Positions 11,372 to 21,056 of a DNA stretch of 64,000 nucleotides are shown here, one piece after another. Below the pieces are notes generated by a model that saw only the letters and a program-made list of their open reading frames with translations, had not been told where the DNA came from and ran no database searches. Position 1 is the stretch's first letter; every line of letters starts with the position of its first letter. The stretch comes from Eupeodes corollae (Eukaryota; Arthropoda; Insecta; Diptera; Syrphidae). The stretch lies in NCBI RefSeq assembly GCF_945859685.1, contig NC_079149.1, positions 26,571,118-26,635,117 on the forward strand, given 5' to 3'. The translations under genes and the position numbers were made by a program.

Positions 11372-11895
11372 GGGAGACCAGGAGGCGTTTTCACGGTCGT
11401 ATATCCTTTTTTTGTTTTAATAATAATAATTTTTCGCACTTCGTACTACATATACAAATTCATGCCCTCAAGGATCGTATAAAACAAACACCTAACACCT
11501 CATATTGTCATCGTCATTGTCGCGCATATCCGTTACCCTTACCAATGTTTATAATGTCCTTCGAAATAATACACATAAAGGTATATACGCAATCATAAAA
11601 GACTCTCATAACTCTGGTTCTTTTGTTATACCTATATGGTGTGTTGATGTCGGCAATGACGATGGTGATGTCTGCGGCTCCGTCCCCATCTTTCTTAATC
11701 TATAGAACAACAGTGGCCACCACATATCGTCATATAAGCATAAGAACTCGCTGACAAATTAAAGCGGCAATTTTGTGGGAAAATAAAGGATCATGTTACA
11801 CCATTCGCACGTTTGAGTGCATTGAATGTCATGCTCGTCGTCGTCGTAAGAGTCGTCGCTCGTCCAACAGCTTAAAGCAAAAAGGGTTTATGGAG

Positions 11896-11902
11896 TATAT
11901 AA
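11896..11902 (+). promoter_or_regulatory. Second TATA-like motif
   Basis: TATATAAGAGG, about 530 bp after the first. A 20-bp stretch including it (11891-11910) recurs exactly inside RTE-1 at 9336-9355, so a role as promoter is doubtful. Confidence 0.15.
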
Positions 11903-13407
11903 GAGGAAAGGCGCGTCTAAAATGGCATAACAAGAGCTCAAATGTGTAAACACGACCGACACGCTAACCTCGAGTGTTATAATAAAAATAGTCCAGTCCT
12001 GCAGGTGTAGAATTGCCTCTGGGGTTGTTGAAGGCATTTTCAAAAATCCACTAACAAACACAAGAATATAAATGACTGACACATTTTAAATGAATGAAAA
12101 TTTATAAATGTCCTGAAATTCAAATGTTTTGAGTCTTAAGGCAAAGATTTTGTTGGGGTCACGTGGCGTATACGCATTTTTTTATTCTAAAATTATACTT
12201 GATTGCTAAGAATGCCGGATTTTCAACTATCCAAAGTTGTGTAAAAGTTGACACATCTCGAAAATGCTTTCGGAAGATGGTATGATTTTTGAAAATTCAG
12301 GGAAATGTCAATTCAACTTTGACATTTGTAAGGAAGCTGTTACAAAAATCACGCCAAAAAGAACTTATTCGTTTTATCTTTACAGAATTTTTTCAGACAT
12401 TTTTTAAATCTGTTAAATCTTCAGGCAAATAACACAATTTAAGTTTACAACTTTATTTCTCGAACTTTAAACACCACTTGAGGACATGAAGGTGTCTAGC
12501 TAGCACACTTGAAAACCATACTAGCGATGCGCGTATAACCGCGCGGATACAATCCACAAGCATATCGTCGTCGTTATCATCACCATCATAGTCATCGTCA
12601 ACATACCACACAAAAGTCTTGAAAATGTGTACAAAAATTTCATTTGTACGATTGTTGCAAGCAGCGCATCTTGCATCTTGTTATTGCACAAATGCAGATG
12701 CAACTGCAAGCTGGTTTTGTTCAAAAATAGAACATACGAATATTATTTTGTCTTTTTTTCCAGAACAAGAATTGGGAAAATTTTAAGCTTCATAATTCCA
12801 ACAACTCTTTGCTTGTTGACAATGAAGTTGGCAGCTTCAACACCTGAGCATAATAATTCCAACATTATATGAGAGAAGGTGTTAGTTAAAAAAGGTGTTT
12901 AATTGAAAAAGGGAGTGGAGTTGAAGTGGCATCATTTGGTTCTTTCATAAATACAAAGTCAGAAAATAAAAAGGATATCTATAATTAAAATATTGCTATT
13001 GAATAACTTAACCGTTAAAAAGCTGTATTTATGAACTCTGTGGGATTTTCTTGAGTTTTTCTGCATTACTTGTATAACATTTCATGCAAAGAACACAATT
13101 TAATATTATTTAATTAATAAAAAGAATAAAGCTAAGAAATATGCATCACAAAAAAAAAAAAAAACAAAGTGTCAAAAGAACAAAGACAGCCCTTGAATAA
13201 AACCTTCCTGGTTAAGCCTCCTCTGATGGAGAAGACAAGTAGTTCTACGTGTTTAATACATGACTTTCTCTATTGAAAAGGAAACTTACTACAGTCACTT
13301 AGGTCTCCAACTTAAGAGAACACCATCTACTGATGATAAATTGTGGAAGTACGTATAGTGTCTTTTTATCATAAAGGCTTAGGGGTTGTCAAACTTTTAT
13401 CAACACT

Positions 13408-13737
13408 TTAACACCTTTCCCTTTTTGTGCAATATGGAAAGTAGGAAACTGCATTGTTTTTAAAAACAATGACACTGTCTGGGTACTTTGAAAGTATGGA
13501 AGAAATCAGACTAGCAAAATAGTCAATGTCATCAATATTGTAATATAATAAGTTTATCTCAGCTGACAGACTATAAAAGTTATGTTGATTTTGTTCTAGA
13601 GCTAAACAAAGTTTAATTTTTAATTCAATCAAGTAAATATTTGTGAGGAGTAGTTTAAACTCATTTGTTCCAAATTTTTGGACACGACTACCTCGGCTGT
13701 CTTTCCAGTGAATTATTTTGTAGGTCCAATTTCTCAA
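13408..13737 (-). CDS. Unrecognised 109-codon open frame
   Basis: Reads from MRNWTYKIIHWKDSRG to TKRERC. It contains a leucine- and isoleucine-rich stretch (LLLTNIYLIELKIKLCLALE at residues 29-48) and NLLYYNIDDIDYFASLISS. I do not recognise a domain. Residue composition looks more protein-like than other random frames in this AT-rich region. It could be a fragment of a transposon protein or an exon. The start codon is only the first ATG in the frame. Confidence 0.2.
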   Translation of the reverse strand: MRNWTYKIIHWKDSRGSRVQKFGTNEFKLLLTNIYLIELKIKLCLALEQNQHNFYSLSAEINLLYYNIDDIDYFASLISSILSKYPDSVIVFKNNAVSYFPYCTKRERC

Positions 13738-13854
13738 GACCTTGTTAAAGCTTATTGATTGTTTCTTATGACATTGACCCTAAGTATTGGAACAGTTTTC
13801 AAATAGTTGGCATAATATCAGAACTTTCCGGCTACCCAAAATCTTTGTTCACAT

Positions 13855-13892
13855 CAGTGGCGAACGCAGAAAATAATTGGGGGGGGGTGTTC
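13855..13892 (+). other. hAT-like transposon terminus motif
   Basis: CAGTGGCGAACGCAG followed 10 bases later by a run of nine to ten G. CAGTGGCG... followed by a G-run resembles the 5' terminus of a widespread group of hAT-type elements. No partner end was found before the DR1 copy that follows, so this is a lone terminus or a chance match. Confidence 0.25.
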
Positions 13893-13904
13893 AAAAAATA
13901 TATA

Positions 13905-14490
13905 TTATATTATTAACTTCCCCTAGGAAGCTATTGCAATGTGCCCGATTTGTCTAATTGAAAATTTTGTCATTTCTGGACGAGGTCCTTAGAGTCGCAA
14001 TAAAAGATTTTTAGAAAGATGTCTGTGCGTGCGTGTGTATGTACGTCAGCTACGTTTTTCGTCGTCCATAGCTCATGAATCAGAAGAGATATCGACTTCA
14101 AATAAATTTCGTTAAGCAGATAATAATGCGGAAAGATGAAGAAAGGGCTCCTTAGAAAATATCGTGTGTGGTTTTTTTACCATAGCAGATTAACAAAAAG
14201 GTGAACATTTTGGTTAACACTTAATATTTCATGAACCAATGACGCAAGAGACTTGAATTTAATTTTATATTATATATTGTAATGTGATACCAAAGGCGTA
14301 TATTTTTGGAAAAAAATCCAATTAACGGTTTTTTTTATAAAATTTGTCACCTCGGAAATTGTACGAATAAAAAATGATTTTATTTCCAAAACAATTTTGT
14401 AAGATTTTGAGAACAATCGAATTGACATTTTATGTATATAAAAATAAAAAAACATTTGCTAAAAGTTATTAAAAATTGAATTTCGTTTCA
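13905..14490 (-). repeat. DR1 copy B (reverse orientation)
   Basis: The reverse complement of copy A block by block: the terminal palindrome (degraded to AACTTCCCCTAGGAAG at 13916), the CGACTCTAAGGACC-like block, GTGCGTGCGTGTGTATGTACG, the CATAGCTCATGAATCAGAAG block and the AT-rich body with TTACACCAAAGG-like changes. It is almost full length. Confidence 0.75.
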
Positions 14491-14514
14491 AATACTTACT
14501 AAATTATTCGAGAA

Positions 14515-15455
14515 GGCGCTACAGTCCTGTGTAAACTAAGGCCTCACCCAACAAACTTCTCCATCTAGCTCGGTAGCTAGCAAGATGTCTCCAGTTTTGC
14601 GGTCCAAGTTGGGTGAAGTCACTTTCCACTTGTGCGCCACCTGATCCGCGGTCTTCCTCTACTGCGCTGTCCTGTGGGTGTGGATTCGCAGACTTTCCGG
14701 TCCGAAGCATTGGTTTCCATGCGGTCTACGTGACCCAGCCATCTTAGTAGTTGGACTTTTACCCTTCTGGCTAAGTCTACGTCGCTATACAGCCCGTACA
14801 GCTTATCGTTCCATTTTCTCCTCCAAACCCCTTCGACGCATACGGGACCGTAGGTCACACGAAGAACTTTTCTTTCGAAGCAACCCAAGGTGCTTTCATC
14901 CGCTTTTGTCATAGTTCATGCTTCTGCACCGTATAATATGACGGGGATGATAAGGGTCTTATATAGCAACACTTTGGTCCCTCAAGAGAGGACTTTACCA
15001 CTCAATTGCTTTCTTAGTCCAAAGAAACAGTGGTTAGCAAGAGTTATTCTGCGTTTGATCTCAGCGCTGATGTTGTTTTCTGCTTTTACAGCGGAGCCTA
15101 GGTAGACGAAGTCCTTGACTACCTCAAAGTTATGTCTGTCGATGGTGACGTTTTAATTAAGACGTCGGTGTTGTAGGTCCTTTCTTGACGACAGCATGTA
15201 CTTTGTTTTGCCCTCATTAACAGTTAAACCCATTTTTGCCGCCTCTGCCTCAATACTCAGAAGCCGTATTTACATCTCGTTGAGTTGTTCCGATTATGTC
15301 AATGTCATCAGCATAGTAATCGGACAGACTTTTGAAAGATAGTGCCTCTAGTGTTGACGTGTGAGCTCTGCACTATTCTTTCAAGCACGATGTTTAAAAA
15401 ATCACATGACGGCGCATCACCTTGTCTAAAACCTTTTTTGACACCGAAAGGTTCG
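14515..15455 (-). mobile_element. RTE-clade element, copy RTE-6 (subfamily B)
   Basis: The RT C-terminal half and 3' end, in reverse. From the 5' side it starts in the palm (KKGFRQGDA region near 15440) and keeps an intact YADD codon block at 15304-15315. It continues through the thumb to the CFERKVLRVTYGPVCVEG and RSRGRPRIRWRT segments and the terminal GGACTGTAGCGCC at 14517-14530. The usual (AAGT)n tail is replaced by TTCTCGAATAATTTAGTAAG. Several frameshifts are present. Its 5' side abuts the gypsy gag at about 15456-15476. Confidence 0.88.
14619..14912 (-). pseudogene. RTE-6 C-terminal RT frame
   Basis: A 97-codon frame reading DESTLGCFERKVLRVTYGP, then WRRKWNDKLYGLYSDVDLAR, VQLLRWLGHVDRM and RSRGRPRIRWRT. 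These are the conserved post-thumb motifs of RTE proteins. Downstream the frame shifts into ESDFTQLGPQNWRHLASYRA. It groups with RTE-1 by the SDVDLA motif, where subfamily A has SDTDLV. Confidence 0.85.
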
Positions 15456-15475
15456 GTTTCGACTCAAATATCTTT

Positions 15476-17983
15476 TCAAAAATTTGAAATTAGTAGTTCA
15501 AAAGCTGAATTAAAGCGCCGTGTGAAAGTTGGATTGAAAAATCTTACAGACGACGATCTGCGAAAGCTCAGACAATTTACCTGTGCAACGTTCGATGGAA
15601 CAATTCGAAGACTATTCCGAAATCTTAGGCCTGGATGAAAGAAGGAAATTTCTTTACAGGAAAAGACTTTTGACATGTACAGCCAAATTATACATCAGAA
15701 CAATCATTACAAAAAGTTGGCAAGATATGAAAACTTATTTGATCAATGAGTTTAAAAAAGAACGTGACTTAGGCTGATGTATACAGCGATCTTCAAAATA
15801 GAAAAAAAAACTTCATGACGAGACGAGACAGCAATACGTTCTTTCGATGATGGAAATAGCTTCACAAAGTGACTTTGAAAAAGAAAACATTATTCAATTT
15901 ATAATTAAAGGAATTGCTGATGTTGAAATTAATAAGTCAATTTTTTATAACGCCAACACCATCATTGAATTAAAAACAGCTTTTACGCAAATATGATAAG
16001 TTAAAGCGCATTTGCCGAAACAATTTTTATGATGTTAGGCGATCAAGAAGTACACGAAATAATCCTCATGCACGCAACATTACAATAAGCCGATCAAATA
16101 TCACAAACCAAGGTTTCAATCGTATCAGCACTCAAACATCACCTGATTAGATAGAAGTTTCATGTCTTAAGTGCGGGAAGCAGGGACACATTTCACCGCA
16201 CTGCTCTACGAAGACATCAGTCATAATTGTGAATACGGAAGATCAAGTCAAAGAAAAACACATGTGAAGAGAGCAAATCATCAAACAATGAATTCGAGAA
16301 AAACATCAGCTTTAGTTTTGTCAGTGATCAAATGGACTCATCAGCAACACTTTTGACTCTTTTGGATTCAGGGTCTCCCATCAGTTTTGTTGAAGCTAAG
16401 TATATACCTCCGTTTTTGATATCAAAATAAGACCTGATAAGCCATAAATATCTAGGAGTAAACAACAGCCCGCTGGAAGTACTAGGAAGTATAAGTTGTA
16501 TCATATCTTTTGAAAATTCATTTATAAATTAACAAATGTTAGTTTTTAAGAATAATTCAATGTCTTATCCTGTAATTTTAGGTAGAGATTTCGTGGGTGA
16601 AAATGGTTTGGTTCTACAACAACAAAGAAGAATTATTTAAATGAAATTAATCGAGATCTCCAAGTGTCATCTGGCGTTCGTGATTCTCCAGCAACAAGTC
16701 AAAATAATAAGCTGATAAGTACAGGTGATAATGTCAACTTTGTTTTTAAGGTTATGAATATTGACCTGAGTTGCAATGTGAGTAAATGAGATCTTAATAT
16801 TCATAAGCATTTACCTGAGGTTATAAAAGAAAACGTTATCAGGATCGTTACACCAATTTTCTCTATTTCGAAAGTTAATAAGGCATCAAATGATTTTTTT
16901 TAAATGCAAATAGTTTTGTAAAAAGAAACTCCATTTCAATGTCCACTAAGGAGATTGCCTTATGTGCATAAAATAAAACATCAAGAGATTTAAGAAAATT
17001 TAATGAAAAAAAGGCATTATCCGAGAGTCGACTTCCTCATTTGCGTCACTCATAGTTCTGGTCCAGAAGAAGAGTGGGGAGTTTAGGCTTTGCATTGATT
17101 ACCGTGAATTAAATCAGATAACTTTAAGGGACAATATTCCTTACCGTTAATAGAAGATCACATTGATCGTCTTAAGAACAAAAAGTTTTTTACAACCCTG
17201 GACTTAAAAGATGGTTTCCACCACGTTAATGTGGCTGAAGAATCAATTAAATACACGTCTTTCACGACGCCTCTAGGGCAATATGAATATGTAAAGATGC
17301 CATTTGGCCTTAAAAATGGTCCATCTGCGTTCGAACGGTTTATTAAGTAAGTATTTAAGGATATTTGATTGCGAAAGGTAAGATTCTGACATATTTGGAC
17401 GATTTTTTGATTGCTACAAAAAGTGTAGAAGAGAATTTAGATATTTTAAAAGAAGTCATTCAGGTTTTAATTCAAAATGGTTTCGATCTTAAATTAGACA
17501 AAAGTTCTTTTTTACAAACCGAAATTCAATACATTTGATATAAAATAAATAAAGGTGCTATAAAGCCAAATGATGCTAATACCAACGCCGTAAGGAATTT
17601 TTCCAATTCGCAAGAGTACAAGAGAGGTTCACAGTTACGTGGGGCCTTGTTCATATTTTCAAAAATTTATACAAAATTTCTCAAATTTAGCCAAACCGTT
17701 GTAGGACCTTTGAAGAAAAACCCAACATTTGTTTTTGGTGTTAATGAAATAGAACGTTTTAATTTACCAAAAACCATCCTTTTACAATAGTCCTCATAAC
17801 GTAACGGAGTTGTACTGTGATGCGAGTAGTGTAGGTTTTGGTGCCGTTTTATTTCAAAAACAACACGATACCAAATTCCATCCGATTTTCTATTTTTCGA
17901 AACGAGCCACAGAAGTTGAAAGTAGATACCACAGTTACGGGCTAGAAACTTTATCAATTATTTAAGCCTTACGACGGTTTAAA
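15476..17983 (+). mobile_element. Ty3/gypsy gag-pol remnant (Gypsy-2), first part
   Basis: A gag-like segment (LKRRVKVGLKNLTDDDLRKL, then YRKRLLT...WQDMKTYLINEFKKER at 15653-15771) is followed by a CCHC zinc knuckle at 16163-16204 (C-x2-C-x4-H-x4-C). A protease motif with Asp-Ser-Gly at 16365-16373 comes next, then RT fragments with the catalytic YLDD at 17392-17403 and the connection domain. The start of RNase H ends at the target-site duplication 17984-17995. Stops and frameshifts are frequent, and no LTR was seen. The order Gag-PR-RT-RH is that of Metaviridae-type elements. Removing RTE-2 and one target duplicate lets RNase H continue in frame at 20388. Confidence 0.9.
16163..16204 (+). 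other. Gypsy-2 gag CCHC zinc knuckle
   Basis: Codons read CLKCGKQGHISPHC, an exact C-x2-C-x4-H-x4-C nucleocapsid zinc knuckle that binds RNA. It sits at the end of gag, about 160 bp before the protease DSG motif. Confidence 0.85.
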
Positions 17984-17995
17984 TTATATCTCATT
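17984..17995 (+). repeat. Target-site duplication, left copy (RTE-2 insertion)
   Basis: TTATATCTCATT is identical to 20376-20387. It lies immediately outside the (ACTT)n tail of RTE-2, as expected for target-primed reverse transcription. Confidence 0.85.
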
Positions 17996-18020
17996 ACTTA
18001 CTTACTTACTTAAGGTGGCG

Positions 18021-18908
18021 CTACAGTCCGGGGCGGACCTGGGCCTCAACCAACAAGCGTCTCCAGCCAGCTCGGTCCCTAGCTAGCTGTCTCCAGTTTC
18101 GCACGCCAAGTTGGTTGAGGTCCTCTCCCACCTGGGTGCGCCACCTGAGTCGCGGTCTTCCTCTAATGCGCCGTCCCTCGGGATTGGATTCGAAGACCTT
18201 CCGGGCTGGAGCGTTGATGTCCATCCGCTCTACATGACCTAGCCATCTAAGCCGTTGGACTTTGATTCTGCTAACTAGGTCAGTGTCGCTGTACAGCCCG
18301 TACAGCTCGTCGTTATATCTTCTCCTCCATTCTCCATCTATGCGTACGGGAATAAAAATCGCCCGAAGAATTTTTCTCTCGAAGCATCCTAAGACTTTCT
18401 TTGACAGGGTCCAGGCTTCAACGCCATAAATGAGAACCGGGATGATGAGTGTCTTATAGATGGTGATTTTACATGCTCGAGAGAGGACTTTACTTCTCAA
18501 TTGCCTTCTAAGTCCAAAGAAGCAGCGATTTGCAAGAGTTATTCTTCGTTTGATTTCAGCGCTGGTGTCGTTGTCTGCATTAATAGCGGTGCCTAGGTAG
18601 ACAAAGTCCTTAACTACTTCAAAGTTAAAGCTGTCCATGGTGACGTTTTGTCCAAGACGTCGTCGTTCAGTGTCCTTTTTTGATGACAGCATATACTTGG
18701 TCTTGCCCTCATTGACCACTAAACCCATCTTCTTCGCTTCCGTCGCAATGCTCAAAAACGCTCCACTGACATCACGCTTTGATCTTCCAATTATGTCAAT
18801 ATCATCTGCGTATCCGAGTAATTGAATGGACCTTTGGAAGATTGTGCCTCTAGTGTTGACGGTTGAGTTTTGAACAATTCTTTCAGAACGATGTTGAAGA
18901 AGTCGCAT
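18021..18908 (-). pseudogene. RTE-2 reverse transcriptase C-terminal half
   Basis: The longest intact frame in the window (295 codons). It contains LLGYADDIDIIGRSKRD (residues 31-47, the RT active site), MGLVVNEGKTKYMLSSKKD, FVYLGTAINADND, KRRITLANRCFFGLRRQLRS, LIYGVEAWTLSKKVLGCFER, LRWLGHVERMD and GRPRLRWRTQVGEDLNQLG. It ends in RPGL just before the 3' UTR. The N-terminal fingers and most of the palm are in another frame upstream, so the enzyme is not complete. The good preservation suggests a recent insertion relative to its gypsy host. Confidence 0.9.
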
Positions 18909-19126
18909 GACAGTGCATTGCCTTGTCTAAAACCTTTTTTGACATCAAATGCATCGGTGAGATCTTTTCCGACCTTGATAGAGAAGCGTGCATTCTCCAT
19001 CGTCATTCTGCACAAACGGATAAGTTTGACAGGGATGTCAAAACTAGACGTTGCTCTGTAGAGCTCTTCCCTATAGATGTTGTCATACGCGGCTTTAAAA
19101 TCGATAAAGAGATGGTGGGTATCGAT

Positions 19127-19768
19127 TTAAAGTTGCTGGGTTTTTTCCAAGATCTGCCAATCAGGACCAATCAGGTTGTTGACGAATGGCTTCAGACGTT
19201 CACATAACACGGTAGAGAGGATCTTATACGCAATGTTAAGGAGACTGATGCCTCTGTAGTTGGCGCAATTTAGAGGATCTATCTCCCTTAAAACGGAATT
19301 CGGTTCGTCATCGCCGTTATATAATTTGGAGAAGTGATCTTTCCATATTCTCAGCATCGACTGCGGTTCTACTACGATGTTCCCCTGATCGTCTTTACAG
19401 GCTTCGGTTCGTGGCTGGTACCCTTGGGAGGTTTTTTTTACCTTTTGGTAAAATTTACGAACTTCATTCCTGGTGTGACATCCCTTTATCTCCTCGATCG
19501 CGCGCTTCTCATGCTCTCTTTTTTTCCATCTAAGAAGCCGGTGTTTCTCTCTCCTCTTCTGCTCGTAGAGCTCGCGAGCAGCTCTAGTCCTTTTGTGCAG
19601 CGCCGTTTTGTATGCCTCTTGTTTCGCTGCGTGCGCTTGCCGGCATTCGACATCAAACCAGGGTTTTCGCTGTGGTGGCCGTGTGAAACCTAGCACTTCA
19701 GAGGTGGCATGTCTGATGGCTGCAAGGTAATGTTGCCACTGGTTTTCAATGCTTAACGCAGGCAGCAT
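19127..19768 (-). pseudogene. RTE-2 linker and RT N-terminal segment with deletions
   Basis: A 213-codon frame from SIENQWQHYLAAIRHATSEV through a basic Arg-Glu-rich linker and QSMLRIWKDHFSKLYNGDDE. There it jumps to NCANYRGISLLNIAYKIL and again from NNLIGP to WQILEKTQQL. Each jump marks a deletion relative to RTE-3; the second removes the YQCGFRPGKST segment. It cannot encode working RT fingers. Confidence 0.88.
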
Positions 19769-19862
19769 AGGACTCCTTAAGAGGTTATTTGAGACTCGAT
19801 CTGTATCTCCCGATTATCCAACCAAAGATGTCTTCTCTTCCTAGCTTGGCATTAAAATCTCC

Positions 19863-20180
19863 TCAGACAATTTTAATGTCATAGCCAGGGCACTGCTTAT
19901 ATGTCTTGTCCAAGAGCTCGAAGAATATGTCTTTGGTGTCTACATCTATCTCCACTGTTGGGGCATGCGCGCATATTAGGCTTATGTTGGCGAATTTAGC
20001 CTTGATGCGGATTGTCGTGATGCGCTCGCTCACACTGTTGAAACTCAAGACTTTTTGCCTGAGGCTAGTTCCAACAACAAATCCACACCCAAATAGACGC
20101 TGTCTTTGTTCTCGGTAGCAGTCGCCGTAGTAGATATCGCAGTCTTTTAGTTTGCGTTTGCCCGGTCCATCCCATCGCAC
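19863..20180 (-). pseudogene. RTE-2 endonuclease N-terminal segment
   Basis: A 105-codon frame: RWDGPGKRKLKDCDIYYGD, then LFGCGFVVGTSLR, ITTIRIKAKFANISLICAHA and DKTYKQCPGYDIKIV. These are APE-type endonuclease strands of RTE elements (the first-strand nicking enzyme). The next codon is a stop, directly before GDFNAKLGREDIF. The catalytic end of the domain is deleted. Confidence 0.88.
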
Positions 20181-20375
20181 ATCTTGGATGGCTGTAATAT
20201 CTGCCTTGCAGCAGTTTAGGGCTTCCGCTAATTGTTCGGCTGCACGTGGTCTGTTAAGGGACCTAACATTGCACGTACATATTCGAAGTTCGTTGTCCTT
20301 ATTTCGTTTGTGTTGGTTGTCAACAGTGAATCCGTCCGTATCCGAGGCTTGTTGTTGCTTCGAAACTATGATGTT

Positions 20376-20387
20376 TTATATCTCATT
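20376..20387 (+). repeat. Target-site duplication, right copy (RTE-2 insertion)
   Basis: TTATATCTCATT, identical to 17984-17995. The gypsy RNase H frame resumes immediately after it. Confidence 0.85.
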
Positions 20388-21056
20388 GGAACACCTTTTA
20401 AAATAGTCACTGATTGTCAAGGACTGACACTGACTCTTAAGAACAAGTCAATTAATCCACGCATTTCTCGTTGGGCCTTAGAGCTACAAAGTTTTGAATA
20501 CAAAGTAGAGCACCGTAAAGGGAACATGATGAATCACCTTCGTAGATCATTTTATATATTCCATGTTGAAGATTTGATTTTTTTTAACAGCAGTGCAGAG
20601 ACAAGATCCTAAGATATTATTAATCATCAAAGAGTTAGAAAAATCTCAAAGCCTCTGAATCTGAATCTGAATGTATCAGTTGACAGATGGTATGATATAC
20701 CGAAAAACTGAAGAAAAGGTTCTTTTTTACGTCCCTCTAAATTTGGAAGACCAGGTAATTCGAACGTATCATTCAGCAATGTGCCATTTAGGGGCTGACA
20801 AGTGTTTCGAACACCTATTGGTTTCCTAAAATGAAGGATAAAATCAGAATTTATATTAAAACCTGTCTTAAATGTATTTGTTTTTCTCCTGATTCTGGAA
20901 TAATTCAAGGTATTTTGCATTCAATACCTAAGAAAACTATGCCCTTCGACACATTGCATATTGACCAACTTGGCCCATTATCAACTGGTAGCAAAAGACA
21001 CCTTCTTTGCGTAATAGATGGTTTTACAAAATTTAAAAGCTGTATCCAGTAAGCAA
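20388..21056 (+). mobile_element. Gypsy-2, second part (RNase H and integrase N-terminus)
   Basis: It resumes the RNase H of Gypsy-2 with GTPFKIVTDCQGLTLTL and WALELQSFEYKVEHRKGN. The integrase zinc finger follows (YHSAMCHLGADKC giving H-x4-H near 20770, then CLKC at 20863-20874). The start of the integrase core at 20940-21050 has LHIDQLGPL and CVIDGFTKF. It ends soon after 21050, before the later catalytic residues. Several stops are present and no 3' LTR is seen. Confidence 0.88.

Larger units (their letters stand above)
10766..13400. other. Non-coding stretch with TATA-like sites
   Basis: No coding region is recognised. Composition shifts from AT-rich (10.8-11.2 kb) to a CG-containing patch at 11.28-11.4 kb and at 11.82-11.87 kb (GTCGTCGTCGT). 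Two good TATA motifs are listed separately. Short frames at 12521-12724 and 12627-12872 overlap on opposite strands and have no domain. There is a poly(A) run at 13148-13164. Confidence 0.5.
17996..20375 (-). mobile_element. RTE-clade element, copy RTE-2 (subfamily A)
   Basis: A 2,380-bp insertion in reverse, bounded by a 12-bp target-site duplication. On the plus strand it starts with (ACTT)4 and then the complement of the GGACTGTAGCGCCACC 3' end. Going 5' there is a nearly intact RT C-terminal half with YADD at 18801-18812, then deletions in the RT N-terminus, the linker, and an endonuclease start (NELRICT...VRSLNRPRAAEQLAEAL) near 20200-20290. Two further deletions remove parts of the RT fingers. 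About 350 bp covering the EN C-terminus is missing at 19799-19812, a deletion shared with RTE-3. It is truncated at the 5' end relative to RTE-3 and RTE-4. Confidence 0.92.

Noticed and set aside
19334..19693. Open frames antisense to the RTE linker (also 33588-33947, 8729-9043 and others)
   Set aside because: They mirror the Arg/Glu-rich sense frame, recur in every RTE copy, and show no domain.
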